Source: Nematostella vectensis
Lineage: Eukaryota > Cnidaria > Anthozoa > Actiniaria > Edwardsiidae
Length of the DNA: 64,000 nt
Assembly: GCF_932526225.1 (NCBI RefSeq)
Contig: NC_064043.1
Location: forward strand, 5,943,501 to 6,007,500
Direction: 5' to 3'
The position numbers and the translations under genes were made by a program. Numbering within the stretch: position 1 is the first letter of the stretch; each line of letters opens with the position of its first letter. Shown in pieces: positions 1 through 9,344 of this stretch. The notes under the pieces were generated by a model. The model was not told the origin of the DNA, searched no databases, and saw nothing but the letters and a program-made list of their open reading frames with translations.

Positions 1-382
1 GGCCTTGAGACAGTAAAAGGTAAAGGGGTGAAGCAGGGGGGGTGAAGGGTGGGCCTTGAGACAGTAAAAGGTAAAGGGGTGAAGCAGGGGGGTGAAGGGT
101 GGGCCTAGAGACAGTAAAAGCTAAATGGGTGAAGCAGGGGGGAGAAGGGTGGGCCTTGAGACAGTAAAAGGTAAAGGGGTGAAGCAGGGGGATGAAGTGT
201 GGGCCTTGAGTCAGTAAAAGGTAAAGGGGTGAAGCAGGGGGGTGAAAGGTGGGTATTGAGACAGTAAAAGGTAAACGGGTAAAGCAGGGGGTGTGAAGGG
301 TGGGTATTGAGACAGTAAAAGGTAAAGGGGTAAAGCAGGGGGTGTGAAGGGTGGGTATTGAGACAGTAAAAGGTAAAGGGGT
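1..382. repeat. Minisatellite array, left arm, ~50-52 bp unit
   Basis: Tandem copies of a G-rich unit containing GACAGTAAAAGGTAAAGGGG and then GAAGCAGGGGGG; successive copies start near 1, 52 and 102. The array runs off the left edge and stops at the 5' LTR of the Gypsy element. The same unit reappears in reverse-complement orientation immediately right of the element. No coding signal. Confidence 0.95.
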
Positions 383-549
383 TGTAACGATATCCGGTTT
401 ATACAACTTCCGGTGACGTCACACACCACGTGCGTAGACACGCTTGTACGAGTTTCGTAGACTTGTAGTTGTTGTTCTTTGAGATAAAGAATATAGTCGT
501 CTCGTATGTCTCTTTGTTCTTCATCGTTCCTTCAGCTAAGAAACGATAC
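383..549 (+). repeat. 5' LTR of Ty3/Gypsy retrotransposon
   Basis: Begins TGTAACGATATCC and matches the 3' LTR at 4816-4994 over its length. Differences are an 11-bp gap and three single-base changes, each of which turns a CpG in this copy into TpG or CpA in the other. It contains a CRE-type palindrome TGACGTCA at 414-421 and an E-box CACGTG at 427-432, plausible promoter elements. A likely primer-binding site (TGGTGTCAGAA) starts at 551. Confidence 0.9.
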
Positions 550-612
550 GTGGTGTCAGAAATAGAGGATTCGAAGTCTCTGTAAAAGAATACAGTGAGA
601 AGAGAACCCAAA

Positions 613-1569
613 ATGCCAGACGAAAGCGGAGAGTCGACGAGTGTGCCTGGGTTTGTACAAACCAACCTCCAACTACCGCAAAAGTTAGAGGCGAGAGGCA
701 ACTTAGCTAACAATTGGAAGACCTTTAAAAGGCTCTGGATAAACTACGAAATAGCCTCGCAACTGGATAAACAGAGAATGGAGCTGAGAACGGCTACTTT
801 GATTTCATGCATTGGTCCCGAAGCATTTGAGATCTACGACGGTTTGCCCTTTGCAAACGAAGAGGACAAAACAAATATCAATCGCATTATGGAGCTCATG
901 GAAGCGCACTGCGTTGGAGAAACGAATGAGATCTATGAAAGGTATTTGTTTAATCGAAGAAACCAGGAAAATGGTGAGTCAGTAGAAAGCTTTATCGCTG
1001 CACTTAGATCACTTGCTAAAACTTGTAATTACGGCGAATTGCAAGATGGAATGATTAGGGACAGAATCGTAGTCGGAATAGCCGACAACAGTAGTATTAG
1101 GAAGAAATTGCTGACGGAAGCTAAACTCACCTTAGCAAAGTGTGTTGACATATGCCGTGCAAATGAAGCTACTGCTAAAAAGCTAAAGGAAATGTCCCAG
1201 CAATCCGGCGAAATAAGCGCCATTACCACAGGCCCCCCGCGCAGAAAAACAGGGTCAAAAGGAGGTAGAAGGCAGGAACCCAGAAAACCGCCACATACGG
1301 ATAGCAGCAAATCAAATCCCCACCCCAAATGTAAATTCTGCCATAGATTACACCCTAGAGCTAAAGAAAAATGCCCTGCTTGGCAGAAAACATGTGATAC
1401 ATGTGGAGAACTTAATCACTTCTCAGTAGCATGTATGGCTCTAAAAGCAAGCAAGAAGGGTAAGAAACCAATACACAATCTTGATTATGAAAGTGACAGT
1501 GACTATGGTGCATTATTTACTGTGGAGTCTGTGGACACTCTGAACACAAATCCACTCAGCCCTAATTAA
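613..1569 (+). CDS. Gag polyprotein of Gypsy element
   Basis: 318 residues from the ATG at 613; an in-frame ATG at 595 would add six residues. The N-terminal half is a helical capsid-like region. The basic region near residues 200-240 is followed by two zinc-knuckle-like motifs: a less regular C-x2-C-x3-H-x6-C and a standard C-x2-C-x4-H-x4-C in CDTCGELNHFSVAC. Gag would form the particle and bind genomic RNA. The TAA at 1567 separates it from the protease region in the same frame, so either this copy has lost gag-pol continuity or the family uses stop readthrough; one copy cannot tell. Confidence 0.85.
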   Translation: MPDESGESTSVPGFVQTNLQLPQKLEARGNLANNWKTFKRLWINYEIASQLDKQRMELRTATLISCIGPEAFEIYDGLPFANEEDKTNINRIMELMEAHCVGETNEIYERYLFNRRNQENGESVESFIAALRSLAKTCNYGELQDGMIRDRIVVGIADNSSIRKKLLTEAKLTLAKCVDICRANEATAKKLKEMSQQSGEISAITTGPPRRKTGSKGGRRQEPRKPPHTDSSKSNPHPKCKFCHRLHPRAKEKCPAWQKTCDTCGELNHFSVACMALKASKKGKKPIHNLDYESDSDYGALFTVESVDTLNTNPLSPN

Positions 1570-4500
1570 ATTTATGCACACATGCGCCTTCGTGATGAGC
1601 TAATCAAGTTCCAATTAGATTGTGGAGCCACAGTCAATATCTTGCCAGAAGATTTGTATAAGAAAGTTTTCAATGACCCAAAATTGAAACGCTTACAGAA
1701 AAGCAGCGCAACACTAGTCATGTTTAACAAGTCAGAGCTAAAACCGCTAGGGGTGGTCAACATAGAAACCCTCAACCCAAGGAATAATGATCTACTGCTG
1801 ACGAAGTTTGCAATAGTCCCTAGAGGCTACACCCCACTGCTAGGTGCACAGTCCGTGCAGAATTTCAAGCTAATGACAGTGAACAGTGAGAACATTATGT
1901 CTTTGTCAGACTCAAGCCCAACCTCAGACCCAGTTAGTGAATTTCCGGATGTGTTTAAAGGAGAGGGTAAACTAAATCAAAAGCTACACCTAGAGCTTGA
2001 TGCAACTGTCCCCCCTGTAATCCTCCCAGTCAGGAAGGTGCCCCTGGCAGTACGAGAACCACTCAAGAACGAAATTGATCGGTTAGTGGGGTTAGGAGTC
2101 CTTCAGTCGGTAGATGTTCCCACAGAATGGGTATCCTCAATGGTTGTTGTCAAGAAGCCTAACGGAAAGATAAGACTCTGCATAGATCCGAAGCCCCTTA
2201 ACAAAGCGTTAAAGAGGAATAGATACCCTCTGCCAGTGATTGATGACTTACTTCCGCAGCTTACTAATGCCAAGGTGTTCAGTGTTGTAGATGCGAAGAA
2301 CGGATTCTGACATATACAACTGGATGACGAGAGTAGTTCCCTGACTACATTTGGCACCCCATGGGGAAGGTACAGGTGGACGAGGATGCCGTTCGGTATC
2401 GCCCCAGCCCCCGAAGAGTTCCAGAGGAGATTGGAACAAGCACTAGAAGGCCTGGAGGGTGTCAAACCAATCTTCGATGACATCCTTATCTTCGGAAAAG
2501 GTGACTCCAAAGAAGAAGCCATCAGAGATCATGATGCCAAGTTGAGATCCCTCCTCGAGCGCTGTCGCCAAAAGGGTATCAAACTCAACAAGGAGAAGCT
2601 GAAGCTGCGTTGTGCTGAAGTCAAGTTCATGGGTCACGTGGTATCGACAGACGGGTTGAAGCCAGACCCCGACAAGTTACAGGGTATTGAAGAAATGCCT
2701 ACACCAACAAACAAGCAAGATATCAAGAGGTTGCTTGGTATGGCAAATTACCTCCAGAAGTTTGCACCGAATCTCTCTGAAGCAGCTGCACCGATGCGCG
2801 AAGTGCTCAGAGAAGAGAACCAGTTCCACTGGGACGAGCAAGTACAAGGACAAAGCTTCAAGAATGTGAAGAAGATTGTTTCACAAGCACCAGTTCTGAA
2901 GTTCTTCGACCCACACGAAGAAGTCGAGCTGCAGTGTGATGCATCAGAAGAAGGGATGGGAGCCTGTCTAATGCAGAAGGGACAGCCCATCGCATATGCG
3001 TCACGTTCTCTAACAGAAACCGAGAAGAACTATGCTCAGATTGAGAAAGAAATGCTGTCCATTGTATTTGGAGTGGAGCGCTTCGAGCATTATCTGTATG
3101 GACGGCCAATAAAAGTTGAAACGGATCACAAACCTCTTGAAAGCATTTTCAAGAAAAGCCTCATTAGTGCCCCCAAGCGCCTACAAAGAATGATGTTGCG
3201 ACTACAGAAGTTTGACCTGCAAGTCAACTATAAGAGAGGAGCTGAAATGTACCTTGCAGACACCCTAAGCAGAGCCTTCCGAGGGCAGAAGAGGAGTGCT
3301 AGTCGAGATGATGTAGGAGATGTGATGCTACTAGGAGAGATGAGAGGTACGACTGAGCGAGAAGTAGAAAGTATTGACATGATACAGTTTCTACCTGTCT
3401 CCGAAGCTACCCAAGCATGACTACGACAAGCTACAGAGCAGGACACAGCTATGAGAGAGCTGAAGTCTATAATCCGACAAGGCTGGCCAGAGGTGAAGGA
3501 TGACGTTCCTGTGAGCATCAGAGATTACTACTCTTTTAGAGATGAGTTGTCACTACAAAACGGCCTGGTCTTCAAAGGAGAGAGGTTAGTCATACCCAAT
3601 AGTTCCAGAGTAGAAATGTTGGCTAAGATACATGCCAGTCACATAGGGATCCAGGGATGTCTCCGTAGGGCTAGAGAAGTTCTATACTGGCCTAGAATGA
3701 ATAAAGAAGTAGAAGAGTATGTTGCCAAATGTAAGATTTGCCACAGTCACTTATCAGAGCAAGGCAAAGAGCCAATCATATGCCATGAAATCCCCAACCG
3801 CCCATGGGAGAAAGTAGGCATAGACCTGTTTGAACTGAATGGGAAAGACTTTGTACTAACAGTTGATTACTATTCAGGCTTCTTTAAGGTTGACAGGTTG
3901 GAAGGCAAGACTGCGAAAGAATTGATGAGGAAGATCAAACCACATTTGGCCAGACATGGTATTCCAGACCAGATTATGAGTGACAATGGCCCGCCATTCG
4001 ACTCGCATGAGTTTAGACAGTTTACAAACAGTTATGGAATTGAACATGTGACCAGCTCCCCAGGCTATGCCCAATCCAATGGAAGAGTAGAGAATGCAAT
4101 CAAGACGGCAAAGAATCTGATGAAGAAAGCCACAGAATCAAACAAAGACCCGTACTTGGCTCTACTGGATTGGCGGAATACACCAAGCGAAACAGTTGGT
4201 TATTCACCAGTTCAAAGATTGTTCAATAGGAGAACCAAGACACTCCTACCAACTTCCAGCAGACTCTTGAAACCATCAGTGCCCAGAGATGTACGCCAGA
4301 AGCTCACGCTACAAAAGGCAAGGCAAAGCCTGAATTACAACCGTGGAGAAAAGGAGTTAGAAGAGCTGAAACAAGGAGATGTTGTGCGTCTACAACCTAC
4401 AAAGACAGTAGGAAGGGCCAAGCAATGGAAGCAAGCAAGAGTTGAAGGAAAAGTTGATATTTGATCATATCAGGTACGTACTGAAGACGGACGGGTTTAC

Positions 4501-4755
4501 CGACGAAACAGACGACACCTGCGGAAAACCAGAGAGCAGAAGCAGCCACCGCAGCAAGAAGAGATAGAAATGCACTGCTCTTACCCAAGCAGACCTACTA
4601 AACCAGCGATGCCTACGAAACACAAGCAGCAGCAGTAGGAGAAACAACCTTCAGAGAAAGCCCCTGAGAATACTGCCCAGGATGTCCCCGATGTCCCAGC
4701 GGAGCAACGCACGCGTTCAGGAAGGGTTGTGAAACCGCCTGTACGTTTTCAATAG
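1570..4755 (+). pseudogene. Pol of Gypsy element (PR-RT-RNaseH-IN), interrupted
   Basis: Protease: the active-site-like motif LDCGAT at about 1615-1632 has Cys in place of the usual Thr/Ser. Reverse transcriptase: an SSMVVVKKPNGKIRLC block near 2140, and the catalytic pair in IFDDILIF at about 2470. RNase H: QCDASEEG near 2935, IEKEMLSIV near 3043 and TDHKPLE near 3124. Integrase: zinc-binding HHCC (IHASH...CKIC, about 3630-3740), then a catalytic D-D-E triad in GIDLF, SDNGPPF and GRVEN, with exactly 35 residues between the second D and the E. Stops at 2308 (within RT), 3418 (RNase H/integrase junction), 4462 and 4636 (C-terminal tail) break the frame; no indel is needed to follow it. This copy cannot make full-length Pol. 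Confidence 0.92.
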
Positions 4756-4804
4756 TTTTATTATCCAGGACAGTGACATTTTGTTAGTGTTTTTTTTTAA
4801 TTTT

Positions 4805-4815
4805 GGAAGGAGAGA
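4805..4815 (+). promoter_or_regulatory. Polypurine tract
   Basis: GGAAGGAGAGA immediately before the 3' LTR (TG at 4816). This is the expected plus-strand priming site of an LTR retroelement. Confidence 0.85.
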
Positions 4816-4994
4816 TGTAACGATATCCGGTTTATACAACTTCCGGTGATGTCACACACCACGTGCGTAGACACGCTTGTACGAGTTTCGTAGACTTGTA
4901 GTTGTTGTTCTTTGAGATAAAGAATATAGTCGTCTCATATGTCTCGGTGCTCTCTCTTTGTTCTTCATTGTTCCTTCAGCTAAGAAACGATACA
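4816..4994 (+). repeat. 3' LTR of Ty3/Gypsy retrotransposon
   Basis: TGTAACG...GATACA, 179 bp. Relative to the 5' LTR it carries an extra 11 bp near 4947-4957. The CRE-like palindrome is altered to TGATGTCA here. Confidence 0.9.
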
Positions 4995-5795
4995 ACCCCT
5001 TTACCTTTTACTGTCTCAAGGCCCACCTTTCAAACCCCCTGCTTCACCCCTTTACCTTTTACTGTCTCAAGGCCCACCCTTCACCCCCTGCTTCACCCCT
5101 TTACCTTTTACTGTCTCAAGGCCCACCCTTCACACCCCCCTGCTTCACCCCTTTACCTTTTGCTGACTCAAGTCCCACACTTCACCCCCCCTGCTTCACC
5201 CCTTTACCTTTTACTGCCTCAATACCCACCCTTCACACCCCCTGCTTTACCCCTTTACCTTTTACTGTCTCAATACCCACCTTTCACCCCCCCTTCACCC
5301 CTTTACCTTTTACTGACTCAAGGCCTACCCTTCCCCCCCTGCTTCACCCCTTTACCTTTTACTGTCTCAATACCCACCCTTCACACCCCCTGCTTTACCC
5401 CTTTACCTTTTACTGTCTCAATACCAACCTTTCACCCCCCTGCTTCACCCCTTTACCTTTTACTGACTCAAGGCCCACACTTCACACCCCCTGCTTCACC
5501 CTTTACCTTTTACTGTCTCAATACCCACCCTTCACACCCCCTGCTTTACCCCTTTACATTTTACTGTCTCAATACCCACCTTTCACCCCCCTGCTTCACC
5601 CCTTTACCTTTTACTGTCTCAAGGCCCACCCTTCACACCCCCTTGCTTTACCCCTTTACCTTTTACTGTCTCAAGGCCCACCCTTCACCCCCCTGCTTCA
5701 CCCCTTTACCTCTTACTGTCTCAAGGCCCACCCTTCACACCCTGCTTTACCCATTTACTGTCTCTAAGCCCCCCCTTCACTCCCTTGCTTCACAA
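4995..5795. repeat. Minisatellite array, right arm, inverted relative to left arm
   Basis: About 14 copies of a C-rich unit (CCCCTTTACCTTTTACTGTC, then ACCCTTCAC...CTGCTTCA) of roughly 50-58 bp. This is the reverse complement of the array at 1-382. Long plus-strand open frames rich in FTFYCL and PLPFTVS occur here in more than one frame because the unit lacks stops. They have no codon bias and are not genes. Confidence 0.95.
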
Positions 5796-6722
5796 ATATC
5801 TGTGCGTCGTTTTGATTAAGTGTGTAAGTTTTTAAACAGCAATGCTGGATGATGGAGTGTCGAGTCTGCCTCCCTTGTTTGGCAATTAAGTCTTCCATAT
5901 GTACTAGAAATGTCAGAAGACGCACATGCTTGAAGACTTCGAACAGTTCTATTTAGGAAAAGTGTTACCCTGCAATATATACAGTTAATTAACAATATCT
6001 GGAAGAGAGCTGGAAATGTCGTCTTGGACGACGTCCACCTTACTGCGCAATTTGGTTGATTCCAAATATATTGTGTTTTTGATTATCAGGGATACATTTT
6101 TACATTAAGAAGGATTCCTAAATGAGATATATTCCATTTAAGGATAGGCGCCGTTTTCCTTCATCTGTTCTTTGTACAATTCCGGCTGTACTCTGGCCTC
6201 CTGTCCGGTTGATATCGTCAGGCCAATATCCGACATGAGCTGTAACCGTCGGGCGTTGGAATGTATCTCATAGGGTCTGGTTCGATTTTAATTGGATAAG
6301 GATAAAGTTTTGATTGACGGAAGCCTGGGACTCAATAGCAACTTAACAACCAGTTACAATAACAATAACAACCAGTTACAAGTATCTCCTGCAACTCAAA
6401 AGCAACTTAAAAAACCTTTTCAAATCCTTCTCATGACGACCGGTCTACACACAAATGACCAATTACAAGTATCTCCTGAAACTCACAAAAAATCAGGAGG
6501 ACATGCACGATTTGCTTCGCGCGCGTGGGGAGTTGAGGGCAATGGGAGGGGGGATTATGCAACCAAGCGTACGTTCCTTGATCCAGCTTTTCGCGCGATG
6601 TCAGATATTGCTCATTAGCATCGCCCTAAATTATGCTCAGTGGACTAAACCACGAACTATGGTGGCCTTATTCATTGCACTAAAAATAAACAGCAAGAAC
6701 AACTTTTCAATGCTCGTTATTG
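5796..6722. other. Spacer, no gene recognised
   Basis: AT-rich sequence. Open frames at 6292-6618 and 6455-6727 show no recognisable domain and no splice or codon signal. A short sequence (GTTACAAGTATCTCCTG, near 6376 and again with small changes near 6462) is locally duplicated. Otherwise nothing seen. Confidence 0.6.
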
Positions 6723-6728
6723 TTTAAT
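6723..6728 (-). promoter_or_regulatory. Poly(A) signal of secreted repeat-peptide gene
   Basis: ATTAAA on the minus strand, about 50 bp downstream of the TAA stop at 6782-6780. It supports the minus strand as the coding strand. Confidence 0.7.
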
Positions 6729-6779
6729 GAAAATACACCATTTCCGTTCAGTTCCTTTTATAATTTCATTGCAATATCT

Positions 6780-7364
6780 TTAAGGTCGACGTGAGGGTCT
6801 TCCTGAGGGACGAGGGCGACGTGAGGGTCTTCCCGAGGGACGTGGCTTTCTAGCATCCAACTCAAACTCCACATCATCATCACGAGGGCGACGTGAGGGT
6901 CTTCCCGAGGGACGGGGGCGACGTGAGGGTCTTCCCGAGGGACGGGGGCGACGTGAGGGTCTTCCCGAGGGACGGGGGCGACGTGAGGGTCTTCCCGAGG
7001 GACGGGGGCGACGTGAGGGCCTTCCCGAGGGACAAGGGCGACGTGAGGGTCTTCCCGAGGGACGAGGGCGACGTGAGGGTCTTCCCGAGGGACGAGGGCG
7101 ACGTGAGGGTCTTCCCGAGGGACGGGGGCGACGTGAGGGTCTTCCCGAGGGACGGGGGCGACGTGAGGGTCTTCCCGAGGGACGGGGGCGACGTGAGGGT
7201 CTTCCCGAGGGACGTGGTTTTCTGGCGTCTAATTGCTCCTCTTCTTCATCGCTGGAGTCTGGGCGGTGTACGCGGATGCACTTGTTAAAGGCAGTTACAC
7301 ACTTGAGGTTTTCAATCTAATTGGTCTTTTTACTGCACGTATCTAATTCTGCTTTGCACTTTTC
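6780..7364 (-). CDS. Secreted repeat peptide, last exon (alternative acceptors)
   Basis: Two acceptors keep phase 0 with exon 1. The proximal one (…CCTCGCAG before 7364, with a better pyrimidine tract) reads EKCKAELDTCSKKTN and then hits TAG at 7319-7317. The distal one uses the AG of that same TAG (…CCAATTAG before 7316) and reads on through the repeats to the TAA at 6782-6780. The 15 residues between the acceptors hold a second C-x6-C motif like that downstream. So either splicing decides between a short and a long product, or this allele carries a nonsense change inside one larger four-cysteine domain. Confidence 0.6.
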
Positions 7365-9285
7365 CTGCGAGGATTTAGTGCAAACACGGTCAACTTTTAT
7401 TACAATCACTCATCTTATAGAAAGTAGAAATATAGTCAGGGTGGAAGAGATCTTCAGGGGGATAGATCGGGACGAATTACCTTCGTTACAATTCCAACCC
7501 ATTTTATTAGTATCTGCATTGGCTATTTCTCTGCTGATCCAGGATTTTTCGGAAAATGATCAATTTTTGGAAACTAAACAAATGTGTTCTAAGCATTTAA
7601 CACTCTACCCCTGAGGGAAAGCATCATTTTACTTAAAAAGGGTGGGTCTATTGAACCCACAGAATCACCCCTACATCATCCTCCACTCATCCTCGGAAAC
7701 CCAGGGGTATTTTCCTCTAACGTTTCACTCGCGAGAAAAATAACCCCTGGGGAACAGTAAGGAACGAACTTGGCAAAAAAGCCGTCACGGCGCCTTGGTC
7801 CCTTGGGGATTAACATGTCTAAAGCTGTCATCGATCAATTGGAGACAAATCACTGTGGGAAATCTTACGTGTTTAGATATATTTAAGGAAGAAAAATGGG
7901 TTGCCTCGCACATTTTCGGCATGGCTTGAAAAATCTAACTCTTTCCAAACCCTGAAGAGGTAGTTGAGCAAAAACATGCTGTCGTTTGTAAAACCCCTCT
8001 AGGACCCAAGCTGTTCTGGCTTCAATGAAGACGCTCTAAACGTATTTCACCGCTGAAAAGATGTCGGGAATAAGCCCTTCGAATAAGAAGTTTTTCACGC
8101 TAGAAGTCATATTTGATCTCTAGCCAACACAGAACAATTTATGTAAATTTTTGGTGCATTGTTTGGGAAGCGCGCCTGTGATTGGTCGACCTCGGGAGGT
8201 CGACCAATCACAGCTCACTATAGGCCTAGATTTTTTTGCCAAGTTGGTTCCTTACTGTTCCCCAGGGGTTATATATTTTTCTCGCGAGTGAAACGTTAGA
8301 GGAAAATGCCCCCTGGGTTTCCGAGGATGTCCTCCACTGCCCACTCAGCGTAGGATCGAAATTGATTTTTTTTTTTTGTTTGTTTATAGCGGAGCCAGCG
8401 CGGCCGCAGGCCGCGCGCGGAGCTCCATAGTTATAGAGAAATAGTATATAACTATGCGACTCAGTTTTTTTGGTCATCGCTCGGGTACCCTGTGGTGTAG
8501 CCCGCCTGCCCGCGGAGCCAGCACAATTTGCGATAACTTCGTAAAACGTCACCTCAGTGAAATCATTATACAAGAATATATTTTAGCACTATCCGAGAAT
8601 GCTACATACTTAATAAAACCCCGAAAGGTACAGCAAAACTTACAATAATTTAGTTTTTAGTGTTTTTTGTATTTACACTCACGGGAGCCCTACTTATAAG
8701 CCTCTGCATTAATACAGGAGATCTTATTGTTTATTTTGTACTAACATATGAAATAAAGCACTTACAATGAAATAATTGGCATGAAAAATGAAAACAATTA
8801 AACTGTACCAACTGTACCGGTATTACCGGCGCGCCATGTAGAAAATTTATTGAATCAACCCGCACAAAAGGAACATACAAGGAAACCGCAACGCACAAGG
8901 CCGTGACAAACGAGGCGTGCATAGGAATACCTGATATCTCGTACAGTGGAAAAAGGTTACATAGTGGACGAAAACATGAGACTCATCCCTTACCCTATGC
9001 GCAATGCTTATTTAGGCATTCAATAAAATGCAGGGACGAGGTGGCGCAGTGGTCGCAGTTTAAGGGGTTGTAAATTGAGCGAGAGTTTTTTTCTTATGAC
9101 TTCATTGTGACAATCTAGGTGTTGTTGGCTCACATCGTCTTAAAGATACAGCAAGGAATAGGAATAATCACGTTGCTGATACTCACGCGAAAGGGCTTGT
9201 CTTCCATGAGCTCATTCTCATTTTCGTCAGCCTTGATGGACGCAACGTACGCCACGAGGAGGACACAGACGAGAATCCACTTCAT
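6780..9285 (-). CDS. Secreted Cys-containing, Arg/Pro-rich repeat peptide precursor (two exons, function unknown)
   Basis: Exon 1 is 9285-9187 and the last exon is 7316-6780 (or from 7364, see the exon entry). The predicted precursor is about 211 residues. Residues 1-19 are a clear signal peptide (MKW, hydrophobic core, ...SIKA), followed by an acidic stretch (DENENE). The second exon gives KCVTAFNKC (C-x6-C), an acidic spacer (DSSDEEEEQ), then eleven copies of a 10-residue basic unit, consensus RPSGRPSRRP, an acidic break (DDDVEFE) and two more copies before TAA. Each unit contains Arg-Arg, a possible prohormone cleavage site. Most differences between repeats are synonymous in this frame (CCC/CCT, AGA/AGG, TCG/TCA) but change residues in the plus-strand shadow frame. 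Acidic spacers plus cationic repeats recall antimicrobial or bioactive peptide precursors; that is inference. No family was recognised. Confidence 0.75.
6786..7215 (-). repeat. 30-bp coding minisatellite (13 units)
   Basis: 30-bp units encoding RPSGRPSRRP-type decapeptides on the minus strand: eleven consecutive units (about 6897-7215) and two more at 6786-6846. They are separated by a sequence (about 6847-6890) resembling the flank at 7216-7250, so the spacer-plus-repeat block itself appears duplicated. One unit has Cys for Arg. Confidence 0.9.
7688..8329. mobile_element. Non-autonomous transposon with ~95-bp TIRs and 9-bp TSD (Mutator-like or foldback type)
   Basis: Left TIR 7688-7780 and right TIR 8231-8329 are near-identical inverted copies starting CATCCTCGGAAACCCAGGGG and ending ...TTGGCAAAAAA. 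The element is flanked by a perfect 9-bp direct repeat TCCTCCACT (7679-7687 and 8330-8338). Long TIRs with a 9-bp duplication are typical of Mutator-like elements. The 450-bp interior has no transposase frame. It lies in the intron of the secreted-peptide gene. Confidence 0.9.
8176..8213. repeat. Perfect 17-bp inverted repeat, 4-nt loop
   Basis: CTGTGATTGGTCGACCT, then CGGG, then its exact reverse complement. It lies just inside the right TIR of the 7688-8329 transposon. Confidence 0.95.
9187..9285 (-). CDS. Secreted repeat peptide, exon 1 (signal peptide)
   Basis: ATG at 9285-9283 in AAGATGAAG context, 33 codons, ending ...DKPFR before a consensus donor GTGAGT, phase 0. The hydrophobic run ILVCVLLVAYVAS, preceded by Lys-Trp, is a classic signal peptide, with likely cleavage after Ala19. 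Confidence 0.8.
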
Positions 9286-9333
9286 CTTGAGAATTTGCAG
9301 TAAAACTGTGATTGCCCTGGTTAAAAGAGGGAA

Positions 9334-9341
9334 TTTATATA
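9334..9341 (-). promoter_or_regulatory. TATA box of secreted repeat-peptide gene
   Basis: TATATAAA on the minus strand, about 50 bp upstream of the ATG. This spacing gives a short 5' UTR of about 20 nt. Confidence 0.65.
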
Positions 9342-9344
9342 CCC

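Larger units (their letters stand above)
383..4994 (+). mobile_element. Decayed Ty3/Gypsy LTR retrotransposon, complete but with in-frame stops
   Basis: About 4.6 kb with two LTRs (383-549 and 4816-4994), gag, then pol in the order protease, reverse transcriptase, RNase H, integrase, and a polypurine tract directly before the 3' LTR. The pol order is that of the Ty3/Gypsy class. Gag and pol lie in one frame from 613 to 4755 with no frameshift, but the frame is cut by stops at 1567 (TAA), 2308 (TGA), 3418 (TGA), 4462 (TGA) and 4636 (TAG). The LTRs are nearly identical, so the insertion is fairly young. No direct target-site duplication is visible: the flanks are GGGGT and ACCCC, which are reverse complements. 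An env gene is not seen. Confidence 0.95.
7365..9186 (-). other. Intron of the secreted repeat-peptide gene
   Basis: Starts with donor GTGAGT after 9187 (minus strand). It contains the inverted-repeat transposon at 7688-8329 and a GC-rich patch at 8385-8440 and 8505-8525 in which GCGGAGCCAGC is repeated. A plus-strand open frame at 7321-7614 has no recognisable content. Confidence 0.6.

Noticed and set aside
4902-5819. Overlapping 305- and 269-residue frames with FTFYCL/PLPFTVS repeats
   Set aside because: Minisatellite read in several frames, with no start context and no codon bias.
6893-7288. Plus-strand 131-residue frame of RVFPRDGGDV repeats
   Set aside because: Shadow of the minus-strand peptide gene; repeat variants change residues in this frame but are mostly silent in the minus frame, which also has a signal peptide exon, TATA box and poly(A) signal.
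8385-8525. GC-rich patch with short inverted CATAGTTATA arms and repeated GCGGAGCCAGC
   Set aside because: Arms are only 10 bp and no element ends or target duplication could be defined.
9040-9062. tRNA A-box-like TGGCGCAGTGG (possible SINE head)
   Set aside because: No B-box or cloverleaf follows; at most a truncated SINE fragment.
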